From assembly GCA_029448655.1 (NCBI GenBank), contig JACCLO010000015.1, positions 248,001-312,000 of the forward strand: a DNA stretch of 64,000 nt, in the 5' to 3' direction. Origin of the DNA: Wolfiporia cocos. Taxonomy: Eukaryota; Basidiomycota; Agaricomycetes; Polyporales; Phaeolaceae. The notes under the pieces were generated by a model. That model was not told the DNA's origin. It ran no database searches and was given only the letters and a program-made list of their open reading frames with translations. The position numbers and the translations under genes were made by a program. Positions 42,818-55,621 of this stretch are shown here, piece after piece; positions within the stretch are counted from its first letter, which is position 1; each line of letters opens with the position of its first letter.

Positions 42818-43635
42818 GTAGCAATGATGTAGCTGGGTCTGGACTATGATGCAATACCAGGGCTAGCCTTTGGGGCTATGCTGATGGTGATGCTGCTATG
42901 CAGTCATAAGTCTGGGCTAGGGCCTGGATGGCTGGTAGCTATGATGTTGGATGACCCATGAGTCCTGACTAGCGTGTTATGCTTAGTTGTGCTTGCTTAG
43001 TAGCATGTAATATGGTTACATAAGCGATAATGCCTTGCATTATCTCAGCATGTTGGCAATATATGATAACTCCTGGATAACTTATAGTTAGATGTGGTAA
43101 TTCCAGATATATTGCTATAATATGCAGAAAATTGCTAGGGCTCCAGATGAATCTGTGACAACTACTAGACCATGAAGAACTGAGTTCGACCCAGGGGAAG
43201 GGCTGACCATAAAATCTGTGACATACCCCAAAGCCCAAGGTCTGTGTGCAGTAATGTGCACAATGTAGCTGCAGTGACTTTGGTAATGCTAACATGATAT
43301 AATTACCCTGGACCATCATGTGAGTATACATAATGTGACTACCCCTACACCTATCTTATCTGACAGTGGTCATATCACCTGACTACCCAGGCACTTACCC
43401 TGGTGCTACAGGATCTAATGGCAGATGAGCATCACTGTTATACAGCAGGATCCAATTGGCAGATGAGTGTCACTGTTATGTGGCAAGACCTGTATGCAGA
43501 GGGAAACTCAAATGCTGGATCATGTCACGGACAACTTGTGACAAATAAGAGCTGTCATGTGATGGTGGGTACATGTGACATCATCTACCACTCATCATAC
43601 AGTGCTCTGAGGGTTTGATGGCAGGCATGAGTGGG
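42818..43635. other. Retrotransposon relics, no gene
   Basis: Contains two LTR ends in minus orientation, CTGTGACA near 43159 and 43223. The second is followed by TACCCCA, like a decayed polypurine-tract junction. No ORF is supported. Confidence 0.4.
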
Positions 43636-44315
43636 TGTCATGGTTTCCCAGGATTTTATGCAATTTTTCTGCATTTTCTAGCATTTTTCCATTATTTTAT
43701 ACAAATCACTGCACCTATCCTTGAACTTGACTTACACCTAGTGACACTTGACCCTTCACCTGATAAGATATGCCCTTGTCTCTGCTTACATAATCACTGA
43801 GATCACCAATATTTCTAATATTGTCACAAGATATGGTCTAGACCACCAATCAGAGTATGAGTCACCAGCAATCACTCAGCAGCCTGGGCAGGTCACACCT
43901 TGGACTTACAGCCATTGGATGGTTTCTGTTCACATGCTTTGGGCTCAAACCATTAATGGCCAAGCTGTATGGTACAGCAGGTCCCAACTGAGTATCTGTC
44001 ATGGATTATTTAGGATCCTGACATATACCATTACCCAGGCTCTGTTACAGGTCATATACCTGTTTGTTACACTTGAATTGCAAGTGTAAATCATCTTCTG
44101 CACATAGTCCCACAGACAAGTGCAAGGCAAATAATACCCTATTCATATTAAGCCTTCAAGCCCTAAGTCGCAAGACTCTAGGGGATCGTTTGATATTCAG
44201 TACCCATTAAAGAATATACTGGGGTTCACTGAGCAAGTACTTGTGAGGGTACTTGCCTAAGTCCAAGAAATTGTATGGGCACTTCAAGGACCTAGTCTTC
44301 TGGGCTTGAGGTTAT

Positions 44316-45544
44316 TGACACGGAAACCATCCGTGCCACCCGTCCTAACGGGGAACCCCCATATCCGCCCCATCCTATCTCCTGTCACAGAATTCCCAGT
44401 GGGGGGTTCTACATTCCTTCGCTATAGGTATTATAGGCGCCGCTAGGTGCGCGCGCGCTTCCCTGATCCTCAGCCACCTCCAGCGCCCGTCCAGGACTCC
44501 GTCTAGATCATATGACCATAGGTTAGCGCTGTAGGGTAGCGCGCGCCTTAGGTACTCACGTTAGGGTCACACAAGTACATACGTCACGGTAGTTACATTG
44601 TCATGTGCTCTCTTAGTTACGGCGCACAGGCCCATACTTTAGGGCGGCCATTACTGGCCAACTCCCCATGTATAAGTACGACAAGATGAGGACTTACATC
44701 CTCATCTTTAGGATTCTCGACAACTGAGCCTCTGGCTCCTCTCTCATTCTGCGCGGTGTGCGTCTCTGCCCCGGGGGCCCTCACGTTCTTGCTTGACTGT
44801 GTGCTAGTCGACTACGCCGTCGTACACAAGGGATGCATCCAGCTCCCACGTTGCCTCTGCGCCGGCCTCTGGCCGATTGGTACACCGCCTTGTAGGCGCG
44901 TTAGGGACTCCCCTGTAGCCAGGGTCCCACAGCCTAGTGAGTCTGTGTCATCTCCAAGAGCCCCCCACCCTCCATAGGCGGAGAACAAGAAGGCACCTCT
45001 ATTGAGAGGTCCTGCCGTATTGCCTGAGGTACCGACCCATAAGTGTACCGGTACGCCCCCAGACTAGCAAGTAATAGAGAAGAGGCAGGTTGGATGCAAT
45101 GAATAGGAGCCCCCACGCCCAAGTAGGACGCAGCAGGCTTTGTCGTCAAGGACCCTGCACGCGAGAACAAGCAGCAGAGGGATAAGAAAGAGGTGACCAG
45201 GGGACACGCCCCCTAGGCCAAAATCTTAAGTCTGAGGAGTAGCCTCAGACGTCGCCAGTATATATACATGTAGGAGACCTCTAGCTAAAGACCTTTTGTC
45301 TACCCTAAAGTGACGGTCTGTGCGCATCAGGATCATGTGCCTACAGTAACAACTAAGTGACAGTCATATGACGAGGTAACTACCCGTGACTCTAGATATA
45401 ACAACGTGACCTGTAGAGATAACGAGATAAGATGAAGACTTATCTACCTATGCACGTGATACCTCCAGCGTCGGGCTAACAAGCCTAAAAATCGGAATAA
45501 AAAGCGCAAAAATAGGGAAAAATCACAAATTATTTCTTGTGACA
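44316..45544 (-). mobile_element. Solo gypsy LTR, interrupted by another LTR
   Basis: TGACACGG...TTGTGACA with an exact TSD GTTAT (44311-44315 and 45545-45549). Own length about 656 bp. Start palindrome GTCTGAGG/CCTCAGAC at 45230-45250. Confidence 0.85.
44383..44950 (+). mobile_element. Solo gypsy LTR (568 bp)
   Basis: TGTCACAG...CTGTGTCA with an exact TSD TCTCC (44378-44382 and 44951-44955). TATAAG at 44671. Palindrome AAGATGAGG/CCTCATCTT at 44683-44708. Relative of the element F LTR. Young by CpG content. Confidence 0.9.
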
Positions 45545-45587
45545 GTTATACTGAGTGTAGTTTCCTACATTTGAGAATGAGTATAAG

Positions 45588-45992
45588 TGTCACAGATTCT
45601 GTCAAGAGGTACCCCCCCTGTCTTGAACCAAGGGCCTTGGATGTACATAGGTCACATGTCTTGTACGGACATATAGTCGCATAGCATAACAGTACAGGTA
45701 GCCTACCCCGTGACTGGTCACATGGTCAGTAGCTTAATTACTGTGGCACATGACTTAGGTAGCACTCACAATACGCACAGGCCCTGCCTTTAGGGCGGGC
45801 CTCTAGTAGATAGCGACGGCATTACTCATGTACTTAAGCTGTGACATTCTGGGGCTTACTCCCCAGAACTGTTATATTCGACGATGGGCTTAGTCCCTCT
45901 CTACTCCAAGTGTTATGTGTGCTAGTCTGGGGTCTCTTAGCAGTCTGCGACAAGACTCTTGATGACAGTATGCCCTTTGGCATTTTGTGTCA
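45588..45992 (+). mobile_element. Solo gypsy LTR (405 bp)
   Basis: TGTCACAG...TTGTGTCA with an exact TSD ATAAG (45583-45587 and 45993-45997). Palindrome TTCTGGGG/CCCCAGAA at 45847-45868. Confidence 0.88.
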
Positions 45993-46540
45993 ATAAGACT
46001 CTTGTTAATACAACAAGGTTGAGCTGAAGAGCCTTGACCTAGTTACATGAGTTTATATACTACACTAGGTTTCTGGAGTCCCATATGTCCCAGATGTCAC
46101 CACTACTACCTATGTCCTAGGTTGAGATGTTTGATAAGTATGTAGTGATATATCTGAAACAATAGATAAGAATGATGAAGGCAGTTGAATGCCATCTGTT
46201 AATCATAGAATGATAAATATGAAACAGTGGCAGAGTTGCATCTGCCAATGGTGAAACAAGCCCCATATGCTAGTACAATCAGGGTTAAGCCTGATGGAGT
46301 CACGAGTAGCCAGGGAAGTTGGTTGCACAACAAGTCCCTGTATCGTATTTGCCCAATGGTGAGTTCCAAAGGCATCAGAAAAATAAAATAATCATAACAG
46401 GCTCAAACCTAGGTACTTCCACTTTACATCACATGACCATCTATAACAAACTTACTTTCTTGGCTCTATGCTCTGTCTTCTATGGCTGAGGACCTGTGAT
46501 CATTGGTCACTGTTGTTGGACATTGGTTGTCAAGTGGCAG

Positions 46541-47691
46541 TGACACAGACTTACCAAGGATGTGGGACCGGCCCTAGCTGGGGGTATTCCCCTATACCTA
46601 TAACGCGAAAGCCTTGGACGTAGCGGTTAGGGACTCGCACGCACGCGAGTTGCAGACGACTCCAATCGCCGCACTACCTGATACAGGTATGCAACGAGGT
46701 CACGTCGAGCTGACCACGTAGTGGGCTGTCCCAGGAAGCCAGAGCCAGAGGGCAACGCACATGTTATAGAGAGGCCCCAGCACTCAGAGAGTTGGTGGAC
46801 CAGTCGCACAGAGCCAAGGTGAAGTAAGAGGGTTTGCACCCCATTGCCGAGAATCTCAAAGTGACACAAACTCTACAAGACGTACTATCCCCCTATATCC
46901 CTATGTCCTAGCCTCCTAGTACGACGATACGTTGAGTATCTATGGTGTCGCGCTATGTTGGAGTGTCGCTAGTCGGGACTACAAGGGAGCACGCCTAGTG
47001 GTAGCAGAGAGAGGAGGGCTATCGCCCATACATCGAGATTAACAGTTCTGAGGTGTAACCCTCAGAACGACGCAGTATATATACATGTAAAGGCAGCGTA
47101 ACTAAGACGTAGCGGCCCACCCTAAAGGGGGCCGTGCGCTACTATTGTCATACGGTCACGCTATGGCGCCATCTACATACCACGTGAGCGGCCCGGCGGG
47201 ACGGGCGTACCGTATTGTACCGCCTATCTGCAACGCGCTTTATCTAATCTACGAGTCACATGACCTTCGGTCTCACCCGTTCGTGCGTTCGACTCTCGGA
47301 GGAGGCAGATCCTGGGCCGCGCCCCAAAATCTGTGACACAAAGATGAGGCTGTAAGGCCTCATTGTCGTAGTATATATACATGCACTTGCAGCGCCAAGT
47401 ATCTAGCGTACCCTAAAGAAGCGGCCCATGCGCGTATCTATTGGTTACCGTACAAGTGACGCATGATGTATCTACCTGTGACCATTATGATATATGATCA
47501 TGTGAGTATGAAGGGGAGCGCGCGGCCCTAGCACGCGTACAATCTAATAGGTCAGGTGCCTTGATCAGATAACAGGGAGCGAGCGTCAGAGGTGACGAGG
47601 TAAGAGGCAGGGAACCGCGTGCATCCCAGCACTGCTATGCCTACAAACTGAGGGTGAAACACAGGTACCCCCTAAGGAACGTACTGTGACA
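46541..47691 (-). mobile_element. Solo gypsy LTR, interrupted
   Basis: TGACACAG...CTGTGACA with an exact TSD GGCAG (46536-46540 and 47692-47696). Own length about 669 bp after removing the LTR at 46862-47338. Confidence 0.87.
46862..47338 (-). mobile_element. Solo gypsy LTR (477 bp)
   Basis: TGACACAA...CTGTGACA with an exact TSD CAAAG (46857-46861 and 47339-47343). Palindrome GTTCTGAG/CTCAGAAC at 47045-47068, followed on the minus-strand upstream side by TATATATA. Confidence 0.9.
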
Positions 47692-47852
47692 GGCAGAGTC
47701 CCAGTCAAGCATGCATGAGGAAGTAGTCTGTGGGGAATTGCCCCCCTAGCACACAAGTAGGTGTTGGGTGTGTAGAAGAGAATAATGAGTCTGAGGACAT
47801 AAGCCTCAGACCAAACATCATTATATACACTGTATGCACTATCTACCAGAAG

Positions 47853-49251
47853 TGTTATGGGTTGTATACCCATTTGTATATTTGAGTCACAAATATAGTT
47901 TGTTCTTCTGCACATAGTCCCACAAATGAGTGCAAGGCAAATATGATCTGTATAAGCCTTCAAATCCTATGTCAAAGACTAATATCCAATATGCGTTAGA
48001 GGATATAATCAGTTCAAGAGCAAGTCTACTAGAATATAAGACTTGCCTAAGTCCAAGAAGTCAGTGTGCACTTTGAGGACTTAGTTGGTTCTGGGCTTGG
48101 TGTCACAGATTTGGGACATGCCACTATTTTTCCCGTATTTTTACCTATTTATCTGGTATTTCTACAACCTTGTAGACGTTTACGCTGCTAAGCGCCCGTC
48201 TACACGTACACGCAACCAAACAACACGTACACAACGCGGTATACGTCCACCTGTCATAACAACACGTACATAATACGCCCGTACGCGTCAATGACTCAGC
48301 GGACTAACCTCCGGTGTCACGCGCCTTACTCATATCCCGATACCGGGCTATGTCAGTACAATTGAATAAGCGGCCCGCTCGTTATCACATGCCAATGCCC
48401 TTACGATTACTCATATCCCGATACCGGTATATAAGAATCACATGCATGGCTTACTAACGTAGCTACAGCCACTTCCACAACATGAACCTACGGTCCAAAC
48501 AAACGATCTTACTGGTGCGGCCATTACCGGCGCACATGGTCTATTGTAGTTTACGACTTAACCATATTAGTTATGTCTGCGCACAGACCACCTTCATGTT
48601 TGGCTCCCTTACCGGTAACCAAACAAAGCATGTATATAAGTAGGGCTATCACTGCGGATAAGCCTTAGATTTGTTCTCTGCATTCGCACAGTTACATATC
48701 ATCTCTGCTTGCGCCCACTAGTCTCCTCACCAACCTCCAGCAACTCCTTCAAGTCGCTTATTAGGTTATAGTGTGAGTCCCACAGTCTAGTCTGTGTCAC
48801 TTGGCAAATACTGAGCGTAGTTTCCTATGTTTGAGAATGAGTATAAGACTTCTTGTTTATACAACAAGGTCAAGCTGAAGAGCCTCAATGGTAAGTACAT
48901 TGGCTTATATACTATGCTGAGTTTCAGGGGTCAAGTCTGTCCTAAATGTCACTAATATTATCTACACTATAGTATGAAACATTTGATAAGTATGTAGTGA
49001 TATACCTGGAATGATAGATAGAAATGATACTGGTGGTTGAACACTGTCTGTGGGTCATCAAATGATAAATGTGAAACAAGGGCAGAGTTGGATCTGCCAA
49101 AGATGAAACATGCCCTATATGCTAGTACAACTGGGGATAAGCCCAGTAGAGTCATGAGTAGCCAGGGGGTTGGTTGTGCAACAAGTCCCTGTATCATATT
49201 TACCCAATGGTGAGTTGTGCCAGCATTCAAAAATTCACAATAACTGTAACA
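47853..49251 (+). mobile_element. Solo LTR, TGTTA...TAACA family, interrupted
   Basis: TGTTATGG...TGTAACA with an exact TSD AGAAG (47848-47852 and 49252-49256). Own length about 695 bp after removing the A-family LTR at 48101-48799. Part of a three-copy family in this window. Confidence 0.87.
48101..48799 (+). mobile_element. Solo LTR of the A/B family (699 bp)
   Basis: TGTCACAG...CTGTGTCA with an exact TSD CTTGG (48096-48100 and 48800-48804). It has the same length as the A and B LTRs and shares B-specific variants around 48590-48620. The solo state implies recombination between the two LTRs of a former full element. Confidence 0.95.
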
Positions 49252-51241
49252 AGAAGCCTACCCTAAAGGGGCCCATGCATTGGCATCTGTTGTTGTGTGG
49301 AATGCATACATAATCATAGTACATGTGACTTTACCCAGAGTAAGGCCTATCTGATAAGATAAGGCCAGGCACTATCTATGGGTCACATGTCTTGGTTCAT
49401 TAGGTTGTTAGTTTGATCTGCACGTAAGGCACATTGTTTTGGTATGTGTCACGGTTTTACCATGGCATGGGTATCGGTATCAGTGTGTACAGTCATGTGA
49501 CCTGCTATCTAAACATGGGCTAGGGTGGTTACAGAATACCTTACCTACAGTAACATAGGTTGTACATAATAAGTACTATGTCAGTGTTCCATCATATAAT
49601 AAAGGGATGGCTGTTGTGTGGGAACTGCCATGTGCTTTTCCATGTGTGCCACATGCTGTCTGTTGTCCCATAGGGCTTGCACCACTGACCCAGGGAGTTG
49701 GCCAGTGGATTCCCATGCCTGGCACCTGCAAGGCACATGTTAAAATCCCTTCAACGAAAACTTGCATTTTGCACATCTTCCCTGTGCTGTGCCACAGGGA
49801 TTTTGTAGCTGTTGTAACATAGATGACCTGTACTGTAGATACCCACCAAAAAATCGTGATAAATTAAGAGAATCCAGGGAGTTTTTTGAGGCACCACATT
49901 TGTGGACACAATGTTACAAGCAAAGTGACGACACACACCCTGGAGGTTGGTGGACTCACAATGTCTCCATCCAATGTGTTTTTCCTTTATTCTATTGGTT
50001 ATCACACTTAAGTGACAATTGACATTCGTGGCAAAGCCACAGGTAATTAAACTTGTCAGATACTTAGGTAGCACCCTCATAGGTGCTACTTTAGGGCAAA
50101 CATATCTGTAGTGATGGACATTGTTCTCATGTACTTAAGCCTCAAGAGTCTAAGGCATTCTCCTTTGACTCATCAATGTATCTCTGGGGCATGTCCCTCA
50201 TCCTTGCATAACTCCTGCTGTATGATCTTAGCACACTAGTCTGAGCTTGGTGACACAGACCTGGCTGTGGGACCGGGAACTGGGGAAACCCCCCTATATC
50301 CAGCCTATTGGGGCAGATACCTACAACGTCGGTGGAAGGCGGCAGCATAGACTCGAAGACCCAGACTAGGGAGTAGAGAGGCCCAGCTAGCAGCACCCAG
50401 GGAGCTCAGAGTAAGCTCATACATCGAGAATACCAAACTTGAGGTGTAAGCCTCAAGTTGGTGCAACTATATACATGTGGACAAGCAGGTGCTACTGTAC
50501 TAGTGACACAGACTAGACTGTGGGACTCACACTATAACCTAATAAGCGACTTGAAGGAGTTGCTGGAGGTTGGTGAGGAGGCTAGTGGGCGCAAGCAGAG
50601 ATGATATGTAACTGTGCGAATGCAGAGAACAAATCTAAGGCTTATCCGCAGTGATAGCCCTACTTATATACATGCTTTGTTTGGTTACCGGTAAGGGAGC
50701 CAAACATGAAGGTGGTCTGTGCGCAGACATAACTAATATGGTTAAGTCGTAAACTACAATAGACCATGTGCGCCGGTAATGGCCGCACCAGTAAGATCGT
50801 TTGTTTGGACCGTAGGTCCATGTTGTGGAAGTGGCTGTAGCTACGTTAGTAAGCCATGCATGTGATTCTTATATACCGGTATCGGGATATGAGTAATCGT
50901 AAGGGCATTGGCATGTGATAACGAGCGGGCCGCTTATCCAATTGTACTGACATAGCCCGGTATCGGGATATGAGTAAAGCGTGTGACACCGGAGGTTAGT
51001 CCGCTGAGTCATTGACGCGTACAAGCGTATTATGTACGTGTTGTTATGACAAGTGGACGTATACCGCGTTGTGTACGTGTTGTTTGGTTGCGTGTACGTG
51101 TAGACGGGCGCTTAGCAGCGTAAATGTCTACAAGGTCGTAGAAATACCAGATAAATAGGTAAAAATACGGGAAAAATAGTGGCATGTCCCAAATCTGTGA
51201 CATTACCCCCTCTTCAGGTTTCATTGTCCCTAATGGAACGA

Positions 51242-54200
51242 TTACTTCCCCGTGGAGCCGAAACCACCAGTACCGCGCTCGGATTTAATCTTTTCAAAGT
51301 AAGATTTTCCGTGTAGCGTAATATGCGGGTCCTTAGCAACTTCGCAGATGAGCTGAGCAATCTTATCGCCGGCCCGAATATCGATAGATATGTCGGAGTG
51401 ATTCCGGAGAATGATGATTACTTCGCCTTGGTAATCGTGGTCGATGACGCCACCCATTACGTCTATGCCTTTGCGAGCGAGACTAGAGCGGGGGGCGATA
51501 CGTCCGTAAGTGCCGAAAGGTACCTGGATCTTCAGTTTGGTGTTGTATTCTGTCTGCCCGTGAGCTGGCAGAACGTCGCCTGTTGCAGTGTACAGGTCAA
51601 ACCCAACCGAGTCCTTGGTTCCTTTTTCCGGCATTCGGCCGCCTTCGCCGACTACGATTTTCAAGTCCGCGTTTTGGTTAATGTCAGCTGACATCCATCC
51701 CCCGTCGGGGTGTCTAACCATGCGCTGCTTAGGATCTTTCGCAAATTCTTCGCGATACTGCGGCCAGTCGTCTGGCCACGTGCATTCGTCGGCTTCCCAG
51801 TCGTCGCTATCAGGGTCGAAGACGTGAACTGCTTCTTTCCTTCTAGCTGATCGCCTGAGGGGGACATCCTGCATTGGAATGGCGTGTGAAGCCTTGTATT
51901 CCTGCAGGATGTCGTATGCCGTGTCGAGGTCGGCTTCGCGTACCCAGGAGTCGTCATTGATACCGAATCCCTTCCATCGGATTCTATACTCAACTCTTCC
52001 TGCGCGGAGACGATGATCTAAGATCTTCTCAACTTCCCATAATTCCTCGCCGTCGACCATTTCTGGTTGAGGCTCTGGTTTTTTCTGATGCACAGGGTCC
52101 TTGTACATGACCAACTTGGAAGCGTGGAATACTGGGTGGTAAGCCCTGTATTGCTCGTCCATATGTACCCTAAAGGTGACCGGAGATAATTGTTCAATTA
52201 TCTTAAATGGTCCCAAATAGCGTGGACTAAGACTTCTTTCGGAGTCTTGCCAGCTACGGGCGTCAACGAGAACTTTGTCGCCAACTTTAAACGGTACCGA
52301 GCGCTTATGTTGATCGTAGTACCAAGACCAGCGTTCAGCAGCCAGTTTCATTGCTGCCTTAGCTTGTTCTTGTGCTGACCATCGTTCGTAAGCAATGACA
52401 TTTAGGTCCACGTATTGTGTTGGACGTAAATTCGTAGGTCCTGCGTTGGGATGCCTTCCTAGTTCGACAAAGAATGGACTATTCTTTGTTGTCTCACTAG
52501 CCGCGTTGTTGTACGCGAATTCGGCCGTAGGGAGAAACCATGACCAGTTATCCTTCTGAATAACATCGATGTAACATCTAAGATATTGTTCCAGGATTTG
52601 GTTAACTCTCTCCGTCTGGCCATCCGCTTGCGGGTGATAGGCAGTTGTCATTGACCGTTGGATTCCCAATTGTTCACACCATCCCTTAAACAAGGCAGCT
52701 GCGAATTGCGGGCCTCTATCCGAAATGATTTGTTTCGGAAGTCCGTGGTTCGGATAGATCCGAAGGTATAGGAGGTTCGCTAATTCTTTCGCCGTTATCT
52801 TGTCTGATGTGGGAATGAAGTGCGCTCGCTTGGTAAGCCGGTCCACTATTACCATAATAGCATTGAATTGTTTCAATTCGCCGCTGGGCGGTAAGTGGAC
52901 GATAAGGTCAATTGTGACGGTGTCCCAAGGTGCTTCCGGGACTGGGAGCGGTTGCAGGGGTCCGTACGGGGTCTGGTTGTGGTTCTTCATGCGTTGACAT
53001 GTGTCACAACCTTCCACGTATTGCTTTACCATCGTGGTCATTCCAGGCCACCAGTAATTACGTGACAGAAGTTCATAGGTCTTCCATCGTCCGAAGTGTC
53101 CGGCCGTCACATGGTCATGATGTAACTCCAGAATCTTCGTGCGCAATTCCTTAGGCTCTTTTGGAACGTACACTTTTCCTCGTCTGAGGAGTAATCCGGC
53201 CTCCATGTTCCATTCCTGGAGATCTTTACCGAATTCCTTGGGACCACTTTTCAGTAGTTCCTGGTAATCCTTGGTAATTTGATCGTCCATGAGGGCTTGT
53301 CGGATTTGTCGGAGAAGGTCCTCGTCGCCTGATTGTATCTCCTGCTGTGACGCTTCTAGCGCCCTAACCGTAAAGTATTCCGGTTTCAGCAAAATTTGAT
53401 CGCGATTGTCGAGTTCCACCCCCTCTTCATGGTCTGGCCTCCGTGACAGAGGATCAGCCGTGAGCATTGTTTTACCGGGTTTGTGACACATGGTGAAGTT
53501 GAACCTTGTCAGGTAAAGACTCCAACGTGCCTGTCTCCGGGTTAGCCGTTGTGCCGATTTGAAATATGTCAGATTGAGATGATCCGACCATACTTCGAAT
53601 TTATGTGGATGTCCCTCGAGGTAATGTCTCCATTCCTCTAGAGCGCGGATGATTGCGAGCAACTCCTTATCGTAAATCTCATAGTTCCTTTCGGGTGCTG
53701 ATAGAGATTTCGAGTAAAAGGCTACCGGATGCCAGAGCTTATCCTCCGAAGAGTATTGCGATAGCACTGCACCAGTTGCGTAATCGGAAGAATCCGCTTC
53801 CACGCGGAACGGGGACTCCTGATCTGGGATCCGGAGTATTGGAGCCGATGTGAAAGCTTCCTTGAGAGTTTGGAAGGCTTCCGCTTGTTCGGGTCCCCAG
53901 TTCCACTGCGTGTTTTTCTTGGACAGTTCGGTTAACGGCTTAACCACTTTGGAGAAGTCTTTAATGAACCGACGGTAGTAGTTGGCGAAGCCAACAAAGG
54001 CTTGGACGTCCTTCACCTTGGCAGGTGTAGGCCAGTCCATGACACCGGCTACCTTCTTAGGGTCCATTTCGACTTTTCCTTTGGAAATGATCATTCCCAG
54101 GTATTCAATACTGCTTTGTTCGAAGAAGCACTTTTCAGGCTTCGCGAACAAGTCGTTGTCTTGCAAGATTTGTAATACTTGCTTGACAATGCGACGGTGT

Positions 54201-54334
54201 TCCAACAGGTCGTTTCCGAACACAAGGATGTCGTCTAGGTAGACAATGACCTTTCCTTCTCTGATAAGGTCACCTAGAATATCGTTCATCATGTGTTGGA
54301 ACGTGCTGGGTGCATTACAAAAACCGAAGTACAT
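51242..54334 (-). pseudogene. pol: Element B partial Pol (RT end to dUTPase)
   Basis: 1,030 codons, nearly identical to element A pol from MYFGFCN onward: the YLDD part of RT, RNase H, integrase, chromodomain and dUTPase. All five dUTPase motifs are intact. The protease and N-terminal RT are deleted. The open frame extends a little upstream of the Met to the deletion junction. No normal product is expected, because the frame lacks its gag start. Confidence 0.9.
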
Positions 54335-54356
54335 GACTACAGCTTCATAAAGGCCG

Positions 54357-54593
54357 TTAGGCGTAATGAATGCGGTCTTCCATTTCCTCTTCTCCTTCCT
54401 CTTCCTCTTCTTCTCCCTCGCTTAGGTGCTCCAGCGTCACCAGTTGCTGGGTTCCCGAGGGACCAGCTACCGGTGTCACCGGGCCTTCTGAGCGGAGGCG
54501 CATCTTGCGGGGAGCGAGGGGAGTGCTGACGGAGGAGGTGGAAGACATTTTTGTGAATCTGTTTGTGACGAATGTTAGTTTCCGGTTACTCAT
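54357..54593 (-). pseudogene. gag: Element B Gag stub and deletion junction
   Basis: Encodes the first residues of gag up to the poly-Glu run. It then crosses into RT sequence near 54380 and stops after a few codons. The junction has a short AAT microhomology between the GAAGAA-rich gag tract and GATGAATGG of RT. The true gag ATG lies slightly inside this frame. Confidence 0.8.
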
Positions 54594-54697
54594 TGTCTTA
54601 GATTCTTAAGAAGGGATTGGGTTTTTTGAAAGCTGCAACTTTCGTTATAGATCACACTCGCACTCTATTTCAGAGTTAAAAGATGATAGTATTGCTA

Positions 54698-55621
54698 CTA
54701 CACAATCGCGAGTATATCCTCTTCTACCGAAGTAGTCGAGGGCCCTGCCACCTTGTCAGGTGGTGTTACACCGAAGGCAAAAGTTATTTGTAGCGCTACG
54801 CATTCTGCTACGATACGAGCCAAGTCCGTACGCCAATCCAAAAAGGAAATATTGCCGAGCTGCTTGCAATACTTTTTCATAATTCTCCAGTCTCTATTGG
54901 TGATCCTCCCCCGTCTCGCTCTATCCTTTACGTTATCCACCAAGTCCTCCAATTCTACTACCATAGTGTGGAAACGCATGTCGTTTTCCATATGGAAGCC
55001 TGGGTAATTAGGGGGGTGGTTGGCGAGAGGAGTGAGACGAGTGAGAGTGCCTTCTAGCATGGGAATAACTTGATCGCATGCTTGGAGAGGCTTCTTCTTC
55101 CCGAAGACGAGGGAAGGGTCGAGAATCTTGTGGTTGGCCGGAACGGGAGGTCCGGCCGCCGGGCTGGAGAGACGGAGGGCCAGTGAAGAAGCTGCTTGCT
55201 TGGCTTCCTTGGCGGCTTGTTTGGCGGCGATTCGCTTATTCAGCTTATCGCGAGCGAGCTTGAGCTTGTTGAGTTCGCGGAGTTCGATGAGGTTCTCCAT
55301 GGCGGTAATGGATTGCGCTAGCTTCTCTTCCTCTGTCCAGATACGCTTAGCGAGCGGAACTGGTTTGGGAGGTCGAGGAGCGGGTTTCCCAGCCTCAGCA
55401 ATGTGCTTTGGCATGTGGACGGGAATCTCCCAAAGATGGAGTTTCCCAGTGTAATCTTCCTTTACAGGAAGCGTGTAGGTGACGTCCTCTGCCCGAGGAA
55501 TGTCGGCGGTGTCGATGCGGCTGAGAAGGGACCGCTTCGCCGGTTTGACGTAAGGGGCAGTGGAGGAGCCACGGGTGCGACGGGTAACGCGGGGCATGAT
55601 TCTAGAAAGTGCAGCCTTCAT
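54698..55621 (-). CDS. Element B ORF1, 307 residues
   Basis: Full-length counterpart of element A ORF1 with only a few amino-acid differences: Gln for Ala in the KLAxSITAM stretch, Glu for Lys in NLIxLREL, and Ala for Thr in PVPxNHK. The same basic N-terminus, Lys/Ala-rich helix and Trp/Arg-rich C-terminus. It is the only complete gene left in element B. Confidence 0.8.
   Translation of the reverse strand: MKAALSRIMPRVTRRTRGSSTAPYVKPAKRSLLSRIDTADIPRAEDVTYTLPVKEDYTGKLHLWEIPVHMPKHIAEAGKPAPRPPKPVPLAKRIWTEEEKLAQSITAMENLIELRELNKLKLARDKLNKRIAAKQAAKEAKQAASSLALRLSSPAAGPPVPANHKILDPSLVFGKKKPLQACDQVIPMLEGTLTRLTPLANHPPNYPGFHMENDMRFHTMVVELEDLVDNVKDRARRGRITNRDWRIMKKYCKQLGNISFLDWRTDLARIVAECVALQITFAFGVTPPDKVAGPSTTSVEEDILAIV

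Larger units (their letters stand above)
44043..46399 (+). mobile_element. Solo LTR, TGTTA...TAACA family, with nested LTRs
   Basis: TGTTACAG...CATAACA with an exact TSD GGCTC (44038-44042 and 46400-46404). Own length is about 713 bp after removing the LTR at 44316-45544 (which holds another at 44383-44950) and the LTR at 45588-45992. Homologous along its length to 47853-49251 and, inverted, to 10471-12228. Confidence 0.85.
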
